A stretch of DNA of 64,000 nt. It comes from Gilliamella sp. Choc5-1 (GTDB taxonomy: Bacteria > Pseudomonadota > Gammaproteobacteria > Enterobacterales > Orbaceae). A model generated the notes under the pieces. The model saw only the letters and a list, made by a program, of their open reading frames with translations, was not told the DNA's origin and made no database searches. Numbering within the stretch: the stretch's first letter is position 1; each line of letters begins with the position of its first letter. The stretch is taken from the NCBI RefSeq assembly GCF_001690595.1, contig NZ_LZHH01000123.1, positions 1 through 64,000 of the forward strand, read 5' to 3'. The position numbers and the translations under genes are program-made. This document shows, piece after piece, positions 49,867 through 57,359 of the stretch.

Positions 49867-50412
49867 ATGAACATCAGGCAAACAATTCGTCAAAAAAGGC
49901 GACAACTATCCCTAGCAGAACGCAATATTGCTCAACTAACGATATATCAACAAATTTTTCACCATCAAGCCATTAAAACCGCAAAAAATATTGCCATATT
50001 TTTATCATTTGATGGCGAAGTCGAAACTAGGCCTATTATAGAGTTTTTATGGCAACAAAATAAATCTGTCTATTTACCTATTATTCACCCTTTTTCCTCT
50101 AAACATTTACTCTTCTTAAAATATACTAGCCAAACTCAACTTATAAAAAATAAATTTGGTATATTAGAACCAAAGTTAAATGTATTAAATGTACTTCCTT
50201 ACCATCAACTCGACATTGTTTTTACGCCACTAGTTGCTTTTGATCAACGAGGTTATCGTATGGGAATGGGGGGGGGATTTTACGACCGATTACTAGCAAA
50301 TTATAAAACTCAACAAATTTTACCAATTGGACTTGCTTTTGCTTGCCAAAAAGTCCAACATATTGAGAACAAACCTTGGGATATTCGATTGCCCGAAATT
50401 ATTTACGCTTGA
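49867..50412 (+). CDS. fau: 5-formyltetrahydrofolate cyclo-ligase
   Basis: A 181-residue enzyme (E. coli YgfA 182) converting 5-formyl-THF to 5,10-methenyl-THF with ATP. The N-terminus has RQTIRQKRRQLS and the ATP/folate loop is GYRMGMGGGFYDRLL near residue 132. That loop is encoded by a run of nine G (50268-50276), striking in this AT-rich DNA; one lost or gained G would destroy the enzyme. It lies directly after 6S RNA, as in E. coli, and is likely co-transcribed from the 6S promoter. Confidence 0.93.
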   Translation: MNIRQTIRQKRRQLSLAERNIAQLTIYQQIFHHQAIKTAKNIAIFLSFDGEVETRPIIEFLWQQNKSVYLPIIHPFSSKHLLFLKYTSQTQLIKNKFGILEPKLNVLNVLPYHQLDIVFTPLVAFDQRGYRMGMGGGFYDRLLANYKTQQILPIGLAFACQKVQHIENKPWDIRLPEIIYA

Positions 50413-50703
50413 ATTTATTGATAACAATTTAGAAAATTGTCAAAATTTTCATAATTATCAAAAAATAAATGATTTAGTGTATTATTCCATTGAGAACCTT
50501 AAATTTAGAAATACACAAATTTATAGATATAAATTAGATGTTGCGAGTTTAAATATATTTTAACGTATTGAAACCCCCCAATATCCAGCTTTTTACTATG
50601 CACTACCGTCCCATATATATGTATTAGTAATTTTAAATTCAAAAATTAATTGATTATTTTAATTTAAAAAAGCGCTTTTAATATACTAGAAAGGAGTGTT
50701 GCA
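50413..50703. other. intergenic region upstream of katA
   Basis: 291 bp of AT-rich sequence without a convincing gene. It includes CCCCCC at about 50572 and an AAAGGAG ribosome site directly before katA. A TATACT at 50682-50687 is a possible katA -10, but no well-spaced -35 or OxyR site was recognised. Confidence 0.4.
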
Positions 50704-52164
50704 ATGTCAGAAAAAAAAGTCCTAACCACCAATAACGGTGCCCCAATAGCCGATAATCAAAACTCTCGAACTGCTGGCCCTCGTGGTCCAGTATTGCTTG
50801 ATGATTATCAACTCATTGAAAAACTAGCCCATTTTAACCGTGAAAATATTCCTGAAAGACGTGTACACGCCAAAGGCTCTGGCGCACACGGTACCTTTAC
50901 GGTAACAAATGATATCACTCAATATACTCACGCTAGTATATTTGCTAAGATAGGTAAACAAACCCCTCTTTTTGCAAGATTTTCAACAGTTGGTGGAGAA
51001 CGTGGCTCATCAGACACCGCCCGCGACCCTCGTGGATTTTCAGTCAAGTTTTATACAGAACAAGGAAATTGGGATATCGTAGGCAATAATACCCCTGTAT
51101 TTTTTATTCGTGATCCACTCAAATTTCCTGATTTTATTCACACTCAAAAACGTGACCCTAAAACTAATTTAAAAGATCCACAAATGATGTGGGATTTTTG
51201 GTCTTTATCACCAGAATCACTTCATCAAGTTACTATTTTATTTTCTGATCGCGGAATCCCTGATGGTTACCGCCATATGCACGGCTATGGTAGCCATACT
51301 TATAGCTTAATCAATAAAGATGGCGTTCGCACTTGGGTTAAATGGCATTTCAGAACTGAGCAAGGAATAAAAAACATTCATCCTAAAAAAGCAGCAGAAA
51401 TGGATGGAACTAATCCAGATTCAGCACAAGAAGATTTGTTCAAAGCCATTGAGCGAGGAGATTATCCAAAATGGCGACTTTACATACAAGTAATGACAGA
51501 AGAACAAGCTAACAACCATCCAGAAAACCCATTTGATGTCACTAAAGTATGGTCACAAAAACAGTACCCATTAATTGAAGTCGGCGTTATGGAACTGAAC
51601 CGTAATCCTGAAAACTATTTTGCTGAAGTTGAACAAGCAGCATTTGAACCAAGTAATGTAGTTCCTGGAACAGGTTTATCACCCGATAAAATGCTTCAAG
51701 GTCGAATCTTTGCTTATGCCGATGCACATCGTTATCGTATAGGAACTAATTATCAACAACTACCGATCAATGCTCCAAAATGTCCTGTTCATAATTATCA
51801 ACGTGATGGCGCAATGCGCTTTTATAGTCCAGATAATGCGCCTAACTATGAGCCTAATAGCGTCGATAACGCACCAAAACAACAGCCACAATATGCCGAA
51901 CCGCCAATGCATGTACCAGCTGGCACAATGGACAGGCATGATCATCGTATTGATGACGACTATTACTCACAACCACGCGCACTATTTAATTTAATGCAGC
52001 CTGATCAAAAACAACTGCTTATTGATAATATCGCAGGATCAATGAAAAACGTCAATCAAGACATTCAAATCAGGCAGCTCAAACACTTTTACAAAGTCCA
52101 TCCTGATTATGGTTCAGGAATTGCCAAAGGATTAGGGATTGATATTGACCTAATAAAAAGTTAG
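50704..52164 (+). CDS. katA: monofunctional heme catalase (clade 3, KatA-like)
   Basis: A 486-residue small-subunit catalase, decomposing hydrogen peroxide in the cytoplasm. The catalytic histidine lies in [12 protein letters not shown] near residue 54, the asparagine in [13 protein letters not shown] near 127, and the proximal heme tyrosine in [14 protein letters not shown] near residue 338. The length and lack of a C-terminal flavodoxin-like domain place it with the small NADPH-binding catalases. A strong AAAGGAG site precedes it and a terminator follows. Confidence 0.96.
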   Translation: MSEKKVLTTNNGAPIADNQNSRTAGPRGPVLLDDYQLIEKLAHFNRENIPERRVHAKGSGAHGTFTVTNDITQYTHASIFAKIGKQTPLFARFSTVGGERGSSDTARDPRGFSVKFYTEQGNWDIVGNNTPVFFIRDPLKFPDFIHTQKRDPKTNLKDPQMMWDFWSLSPESLHQVTILFSDRGIPDGYRHMHGYGSHTYSLINKDGVRTWVKWHFRTEQGIKNIHPKKAAEMDGTNPDSAQEDLFKAIERGDYPKWRLYIQVMTEEQANNHPENPFDVTKVWSQKQYPLIEVGVMELNRNPENYFAEVEQAAFEPSNVVPGTGLSPDKMLQGRIFAYADAHRYRIGTNYQQLPINAPKCPVHNYQRDGAMRFYSPDNAPNYEPNSVDNAPKQQPQYAEPPMHVPAGTMDRHDHRIDDDYYSQPRALFNLMQPDQKQLLIDNIAGSMKNVNQDIQIRQLKHFYKVHPDYGSGIAKGLGIDIDLIKS

Positions 52165-52177
52165 TACTTAAAATAAC

Positions 52178-52204
52178 AATGCCGACTAACTTCGTCGGCA
52201 TTTT
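52178..52204 (+). terminator. terminator of katA
   Basis: A perfect 9-bp stem (AATGCCGAC / GTCGGCATT), 7-base loop and T run, 13 bp after the katA stop. A related hairpin closes the region at 53753. Confidence 0.8.
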
Positions 52205-52384
52205 AGAATGTTGGCTACAACTACCGATAAAAAATACACATCGATAATCGCACAAAATTTATAGGAAAGTTTTCACCCACTAGGCTACACGGTATTACCA
52301 TAGCTTATAAATTAAATTAGTCAACAGCTATCAAAATGGTCATATTAAGTGTAAGTAAACACCAAGTTATTTACACTTTATGAT

Positions 52385-52640
52385 TAAAATAATCCGCTAA
52401 AAATCATAAGGCGTTTTCCCTGAAATCGCTTTATGCGGTTTAACGGTATGATAAAAACCAATAAAGCGTTTAAGCTTTTATTTTCACTCTTTTGCATCGC
52501 TAAATATTGGCTGCTTATGCCGCATTTCAATTCAAAGTTCGTATCACGCTTTTCAGCTTTTCCATTAGTTTATAGGCAGGTGATTTTTGCTTGATATACC
52601 AGTTATCACACAGTTTATCTAAATAAATCAAGATATTATA
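52385..52640 (-). pseudogene. degenerate DDE transposase relic (IS3/IS481-like)
   Basis: On the minus strand FYHTVKPHKAISGKTPYDF is readable near 52397-52470, ending in a stop where the family continues. Further 5', DNWYIKQKSPAYKLMEKLK is readable near 52550-52610 with an internal deletion between. It is homologous at DNA level to the relic at 33510-33690 and, like it, has a copy of the dispersed element at its 5' side. Confidence 0.65.
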
Positions 52641-52646
52641 ATATTT

Positions 52647-52687
52647 TGTTAAAAAGTTTCAGGAGTGTACTACGTTTATGTATAAAA
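52647..52687 (-). repeat. dispersed ~40-bp element beside a transposase relic
   Basis: TTGTTAAAAAGTTTCAGG, then AGTGTACTACGTTTATG and TATAAAA. Its AGTGTA block is shared with the copies embedded in the 182-bp tandem repeat. Confidence 0.7.
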
Positions 52688-52719
52688 ACATTAAAAATCA
52701 AACAGATACAAAATACAGG

Positions 52720-52965
52720 TTTTGTTATCGCCTTTAGCTTGCCGTCTTAATTTATTTTCAATGGGTTTTTCGATTTTAAACAAACGTTTAATACCCTAGC
52801 TGATGGTTTTATAACATTGGTTCTTACTGGTTAAAGGCACAAACAGCTTTCATCAGGCTTGTTTAGCATATTATAAATGCTCTAGCGAATGACCATAGAG
52901 TGTTTGACCTAATGAGTAACGGTTATTTTTCTTTATGGCGTCCGCGTTATATCGCTTGCTTGTGA
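52720..52965 (-). pseudogene. possible IS66-type transposase remnant
   Basis: On the minus strand RLFKIEKPIENKLRRQAKG can be read around 52735-52796, resembling the LYxIE...R segment of IS66 transposases, preceded by stop-interrupted sequence. The match is short and the assignment weak; the region certainly holds no intact gene. Confidence 0.3.
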
Positions 52966-52999
52966 TAGGACATTAGTTTTGTTTTTTTTATGTATATTT

Positions 53000-53055
53000 A
53001 TTACAGTTGTTTCTTAAATTACTGTAAACAATGCGAGTAGTTCCTACATATTAAG
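53000..53055. repeat. dispersed intergenic palindrome, copy 2
   Basis: ATTACAGTTGTTTCT then AATTACTGTAAA and GCGAGTAGTTC, the same block order as at 787-840. It lies 161 bp upstream of a membrane protein gene. Confidence 0.55.
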
Positions 53056-53215
53056 CAATATAACTGCATAAACTAAAGTATTAAATTTATCCCTATTAAA
53101 TAATCTGCTACAACTAAAAATAATAATGAACAATTGCTTTTGATGGTTTATATTGTATATATACTGTTTTAAATAAAGCAGTTAAAGAAATTGAAGATAA
53201 AAAAAAGGCTAGTCA

Positions 53216-53653
53216 ATGAAAATCATTAAGCTAATTATTATATTATTGTTTAATTGTGTTGGAGGATTGTTAAGTTATCAATGGTGTTATCGTTTTATCA
53301 AAAGACAATACCATACACCTGAATATTATTATTTAATGTATTATGGATTGTGTTATTTCTGTTTTATTCTTATTTCAATCTTCATTTTAAACAAAATAAA
53401 AAAACCGTCAGGTTTAGTCTTTTGTGGTTTACTTATTGGCATTTTAATTAGCCTCATTTTTATAATTATTTATCAGTTAATTCAAGATCCTTATTTATAT
53501 CAGCGTTATTTAATCAATTCGATTGGTATTGATTTGCTGATATCATCATGGGTTACCCTTAATTTTATAATATACCCAGCTATTTTATTATGCTGTCACT
53601 ACTCAATTTTTTGGATTGAAAAAATATATAAGAAATGTATTTTCAAGCAATGA
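53216..53653 (+). CDS. hypothetical four-helix membrane protein
   Basis: A 145-residue, strongly hydrophobic protein with four predicted membrane helices (near residues 5-22, 40-58, 66-90 and 104-130) and an aromatic, lysine-rich tail (IYKKCIFK). I do not recognise a family. A weak AAAAAAGG site precedes the ATG. It lies alone at the end of the transposon graveyard, and its unusually high Ile/Tyr content and isolation suggest an acquired or orphan gene. Expression is unproven. Confidence 0.6.
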   Translation: MKIIKLIIILLFNCVGGLLSYQWCYRFIKRQYHTPEYYYLMYYGLCYFCFILISIFILNKIKKPSGLVFCGLLIGILISLIFIIIYQLIQDPYLYQRYLINSIGIDLLISSWVTLNFIIYPAILLCCHYSIFWIEKIYKKCIFKQ

Positions 53654-53752
53654 TAAATGCTTCCCATAGATAAAATATTAGGCAGTACTCACGAGTATAA
53701 ATTACTTATTTAGCCAATACATTGTAGCGTGAGCGAACAATTAACCCTCTGC

Positions 53753-53790
53753 ATAATGCCGACTAAACTTAGCCGGCATTATCATTTTTA
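53753..53790. terminator. bidirectional terminator closing the PTS island
   Basis: A 14-bp stem with one mismatch (ATAATGCCGACTAA / TTAGCCGGCATTAT) and a T-rich flank separates the convergent membrane protein and kinase genes. Its core AATGCCGACTAA is shared with the katA terminator at 52178. Confidence 0.7.
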
Positions 53791-53802
53791 TAATAGTGCT
53801 AT

Positions 53803-54414
53803 TTATAACTTAATTATTTGATTCAACTCATTGAATAATAATGAGTAATCCACTTTAGTAAAGTCCGTTACATCAACTTCGAGCAATTTACCTAAAACAA
53901 ATTGATCATATTGTCGTGTTTGGCAGACTTGATAAAATTGCTCCTTAGTAATTAAATCATCAGCAAGATTTCGATTTTCTAACCTATCGCCATAATGATA
54001 ATGTTGCATAATATGGCATAAATGGCGCTCAGGTGAACGATCACGCTGATAACGACGTTGCCATATCACATCAAAATCAGCAACTAAGCGAATGGTTATC
54101 ACTTGATAGTGATATTGCTCAGCAAATTCACTCAGTTGCTTTTTTTGTTTATCACTAAATGGGTATTCAGAAATAATCACTCTTTTACCTGCATCCATAT
54201 ACAGTTGTAAAACACCGTAATAAAATTGCCAAACTTTGTGCTCTAACGCTTCTTTTTCAGCTTTACAGTTAAAACCGATTGACTCAGCATATAAAATTTT
54301 AGCTTCATCAGGGGTTATAACAAAGCTATCTTTAAATTTCTGTTGCAATTGATTAACTAGATAGGTTTTCCCCGTACATGGACAGCCTGCCAGTAAAATT
54401 AAATATTTCTGCAT
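53803..54414 (-). CDS. P-loop kinase-like protein of the PTS island
   Basis: A 203-residue P-loop NTPase with a Walker A motif AGCPCTGKTYL at residues 9-19 and an RxxxR lid-like stretch (RRYQRDRSPERH near residue 118), resembling small-molecule kinases of the adenylate/gluconate kinase type. It is the last gene of a PTS operon, 11 bp after a class II aldolase gene. Inference: it phosphorylates a sugar phosphate to the bisphosphate that the aldolase cleaves. The substrate is unknown; a different ATP-dependent role cannot be excluded. Confidence 0.75.
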   Translation of the reverse strand: MQKYLILLAGCPCTGKTYLVNQLQQKFKDSFVITPDEAKILYAESIGFNCKAEKEALEHKVWQFYYGVLQLYMDAGKRVIISEYPFSDKQKKQLSEFAEQYHYQVITIRLVADFDVIWQRRYQRDRSPERHLCHIMQHYHYGDRLENRNLADDLITKEQFYQVCQTRQYDQFVLGKLLEVDVTDFTKVDYSLLFNELNQIIKL

Positions 54415-54425
54415 GCTTACATACC

Positions 54426-55283
54426 TTAGTTAATACGACTATTAACGTTAAGAAACAAACTCATTTTATGTTTGACAATTTCCTTAACAGCTCGATTAGC
54501 CGGAATAACATTGTGCCGTAACGATTTATTCACTTCGGTATCAGCAAACTTATCTTTGGCAACTTGGGTCCAATTTACTAATAATTCAGTGCCTACATTA
54601 AATTTACGAATACCGTTATTAATTAGCTCAGGATAATCTTCTTCTTTAACGCCTGTACCGCCATGAATCACCAGTGGAATATCTACCATAGCGTGAATCT
54701 CTTTCAATAAAGGAATATTCACCTCTGTTTTTGATTTAAACTGCCCATGATTAGTACCAATGGCAACAGCCAAGGCATCAATACCCGTTGCTTTAACAAA
54801 CTCTAAAGCATCATTTGGTTTAGTATAGATTCGATCATTAGGATCGACATGAATGCCCTCTTCAGTTCCCCCAATTGTACCCAACTCACCTTCGACCGAC
54901 ACACCGCGCGCATGTGCATACTCAACTACCGCACGGGTTTTTAAAATATTTTCTTTAAATGGTAAAGAAGAACCATCAAACATCACCGAGGTAAAGCCAC
55001 TATTGATCGCTTCTTTAATATCATCAAAACTTTTTGCATGATCTAAATGCAATACAGCATCAACAATCTCTTCATTGGCAATGGCCTTTACCGCATTAAC
55101 GAGCACTTTAAAACCAATATAACGTGCAGTATCAACACTAGTTTGTATAATAATTGGTGCACCAACTTCTTTCGCTGCGCGTAACATATCGGGCAACATT
55201 TCTAAATTATGCGTGTTGAACGCGCCCACGGTAAAATTGAGTTTTTGAGCTAATAATGTGACATCTTTTAGTGTGGTATACAT
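54426..55283 (-). CDS. class II (zinc) ketose-bisphosphate aldolase
   Basis: A 285-residue class II aldolase of the FbaA/KbaY/GatY family. Zinc ligands are visible in LHLDHAKS near residue 79, GTNHGQFK near 177 and VIHGGTGV near 206; DGSSLPF and EGELGTIGG are also conserved, the latter usual in tagatose and fructose bisphosphate aldolases. It cleaves a ketose 1,6-bisphosphate to dihydroxyacetone phosphate and an aldehyde. In the operon it stands between a P-loop kinase and a TPR-like gene. Which sugar is cut is not clear. Confidence 0.92.
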   Translation of the reverse strand: MYTTLKDVTLLAQKLNFTVGAFNTHNLEMLPDMLRAAKEVGAPIIIQTSVDTARYIGFKVLVNAVKAIANEEIVDAVLHLDHAKSFDDIKEAINSGFTSVMFDGSSLPFKENILKTRAVVEYAHARGVSVEGELGTIGGTEEGIHVDPNDRIYTKPNDALEFVKATGIDALAVAIGTNHGQFKSKTEVNIPLLKEIHAMVDIPLVIHGGTGVKEEDYPELINNGIRKFNVGTELLVNWTQVAKDKFADTEVNKSLRHNVIPANRAVKEIVKHKMSLFLNVNSRIN

Positions 55284-55294
55284 AATAATTTCCT

Positions 55295-55702
55295 TTAATC
55301 TCGTTGAACTGTAACTTGTTTGGCGATATTGCGCATTGAGTCCATTTTATTCATCCAAAAATCAATATCGTGCATCGAACCATTTTGTGCTGCATCGGCA
55401 CGTTTATGGTTGTACAAATTCATCAATGCTTTATAACCCTCTCCAATTGATTTTTTATGTTGTAAACTCTTTTCTAAATATTCAATTGCAAAATCAGCAC
55501 GATCTAATTGACAATATAACAGTCCAGCTTTTTCGCATAATGCGGCTAAAACTACCGCATCATCAGTTTGGTCAATTTGTTGTAATAGCTGGTTAATATT
55601 TTGTTCAATTTGTTCGATTTGCTCTGATGACAGACTGCTTTTTACTTCTGACTTTTGGGTTGATAGCACTTTAGGCTGCTTTTTTTTAAAAAAGTTGAAC
55701 AT
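55295..55702 (-). CDS. TPR-like hypothetical protein of the PTS island
   Basis: A 135-residue soluble protein. The N-terminus MFNFFKKKQPK is basic; residues 28-110 are helical with a TPR-like pattern (AALCEKAGLLYCQLDRADFA, then IEYLEKSLQHKK and GYKALMNLYNHK). No enzyme motif is seen. It lies between the IIC and aldolase genes with gaps of 11-14 bp, so it is part of the operon. It may act as an adaptor or regulator; no function is assigned. Confidence 0.75.
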   Translation of the reverse strand: MFNFFKKKQPKVLSTQKSEVKSSLSSEQIEQIEQNINQLLQQIDQTDDAVVLAALCEKAGLLYCQLDRADFAIEYLEKSLQHKKSIGEGYKALMNLYNHKRADAAQNGSMHDIDFWMNKMDSMRNIAKQVTVQRD

Positions 55703-55716
55703 ATTACGCTCCTAAA

Positions 55717-57006
55717 TTAAAAGTGCTTTAATATTGGGCTTAATATCCATGCATAAAGTAACGCCACAGTCACCGTATCAACATCGGTTGCGGTTGCATT
55801 AATAAAGCCCATTTGGTTAAAGATAGTCACAAGCAATGCCGGTAACAAAGTAATAAAAAATCCATGTGCAATACCACCAATAAGTGCTCCACGACGACCT
55901 CCTACTGCATTACCAAATATGCCAGCTGTACCGCCCGCAAAAAAGTTAGTTAGCATGCCTGGTAAAATCATGGCTAATCCAAAAACTGGCAAGGTTAACA
56001 TCGCAATCACCGTACCAATTGACGTAGTAATAAACCCTAAAATTACCGCATTAGGGCTATAAGGGAAAAACACCGGACAATCAAGTGCAGGTATGGCATT
56101 AGGAACAACTTTCATCGCAATGCCTCTAAATGCTGGCACAATTTCGCCGAGCAATAACCTAACGCCAGCTAATAACACATAGATGCCTACTACAAAAATA
56201 ATCGCTTGCGTAAAGGCATACATCACATAATGTTGTCCACCAGACAATGTTGAAGCATATTCTTCACCAGCAAAAAGAACGGTAATAATATAAAGTGGTA
56301 TCATTACCACCATGACCGATAAATAAGTATCTTGCAAAAATTCAAATGATTTAGGCAATTTCATATCTTCAATTGAATGTTTGTTTTCACCTCGTTCGCC
56401 GACCACATAGGCAACCCCTGCTTCAAACAAATAACCAATTGTACAAAAATGCCCAAGTGCTATATCATTAGAGCCAGTGACCTTTCGGATAATTGGTTGA
56501 GCAATAGCTGGCATAAATACAGCAAAAAGTGCACCAATAAGACCTCCAACAACAATTAGGGGCACCCCTGAAAGTCCAGCAAAACTTCCAAATACGGTGG
56601 TCATGGTTGCCATCCAAAGAATTGCCTGACCAGTTAAAAAGATATATTTCCAGCGTGTAAAACGAGCAATTAAAATATTAAAAATAAAAATCATCAAAAA
56701 AGTAAGGGCAATATCACGGCCTAATCCTAATTGATTCATTGCTTGCCCATTGATTGCTTCAATAGATGGAATAATCCCTTGCATATTAAAACCAGCAGTA
56801 AAAATATGACCAAAATAAGTCAAACTGCCCACAATGATACTTGACCCTGCATTAAGCACTTGAAAGCCCAATAATGTTTTAAGGCTTCCTGAAATAACTT
56901 GTCCTACTGATTTACGTTGTAAAATCAACCCAAACATAGCAATTAAGCTGATCGTTATCGAAGCTTGAGTTAAAATATTATCAATAATAAAGTTAATCAC
57001 ATTCAT
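55717..57006 (-). CDS. PTS transporter IIC component, UlaA/SgaT family
   Basis: A 429-residue inner-membrane protein with ten or more helices, of the ascorbate-type PTS IIC family (UlaA, about 465 residues). Landmarks include ILQRKSVGQVISGSLKTLLGF near residue 28, the GNAVGGRRGALIGGIAHGF loop near residue 374 and DCPVFFPYSPNAVILGF near residue 310. It imports and, with IIA and IIB, phosphorylates a sugar. The accompanying enzymes are not those of ascorbate use, so the substrate differs or is at least not simply ascorbate. Confidence 0.9.
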   Translation of the reverse strand: MNVINFIIDNILTQASITISLIAMFGLILQRKSVGQVISGSLKTLLGFQVLNAGSSIIVGSLTYFGHIFTAGFNMQGIIPSIEAINGQAMNQLGLGRDIALTFLMIFIFNILIARFTRWKYIFLTGQAILWMATMTTVFGSFAGLSGVPLIVVGGLIGALFAVFMPAIAQPIIRKVTGSNDIALGHFCTIGYLFEAGVAYVVGERGENKHSIEDMKLPKSFEFLQDTYLSVMVVMIPLYIITVLFAGEEYASTLSGGQHYVMYAFTQAIIFVVGIYVLLAGVRLLLGEIVPAFRGIAMKVVPNAIPALDCPVFFPYSPNAVILGFITTSIGTVIAMLTLPVFGLAMILPGMLTNFFAGGTAGIFGNAVGGRRGALIGGIAHGFFITLLPALLVTIFNQMGFINATATDVDTVTVALLYAWILSPILKHF

Positions 57007-57030
57007 GATGTTATTCTCCTATTTCTGAAT

Positions 57031-57333
57031 TTAAAGTAGTCCTTTTTGTTGCAAAACTGGACTTAACTTTTCATCGATTTCAGCTTTCGATACAATATTT
57101 TTGAGATAGACAATTGAGGTCTGTTCGCTAATATTAAATTTAGCAAACTGAGGGCGGAAATTTTCAGCCGTAATGATGATATCGGCGTTCATTGCCGCGG
57201 CAGATGAAATATCGGTATGATCTAACTTAGCCTCAATACCTTTGGCTTTTAGTACATCTTCGGTCGCCATTTGTGCAGCAAAACTACTGCCTAGTCCTGC
57301 ACCACAAACAAATAAAATGGTTAAATTACTCAT
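57031..57333 (-). CDS. PTS IIB component, UlaB/SgaB-like
   Basis: A 100-residue soluble phosphocarrier. The phosphorylated cysteine lies in the loop FVCGAGLGSSF (Cys10), typical of lactose/ascorbate-type IIB. A downstream DISSAAAMNADIIITAE helix-strand fits the fold. It precedes the IIC gene by 24 bp. There is no separate IIA gene; a IIA domain is present in the adjacent regulator. Confidence 0.92.
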   Translation of the reverse strand: MSNLTILFVCGAGLGSSFAAQMATEDVLKAKGIEAKLDHTDISSAAAMNADIIITAENFRPQFAKFNISEQTSIVYLKNIVSKAEIDEKLSPVLQQKGLL

Positions 57334-57359
57334 CTTCTATCCTCCTACAGGTTTAATGG

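Noticed and set aside
50327-50563. 78-codon frame covering the fau end and the gap beyond
   Set aside because: Half of it is an out-of-frame reading of fau and the rest is AT-rich text with no recognisable feature.
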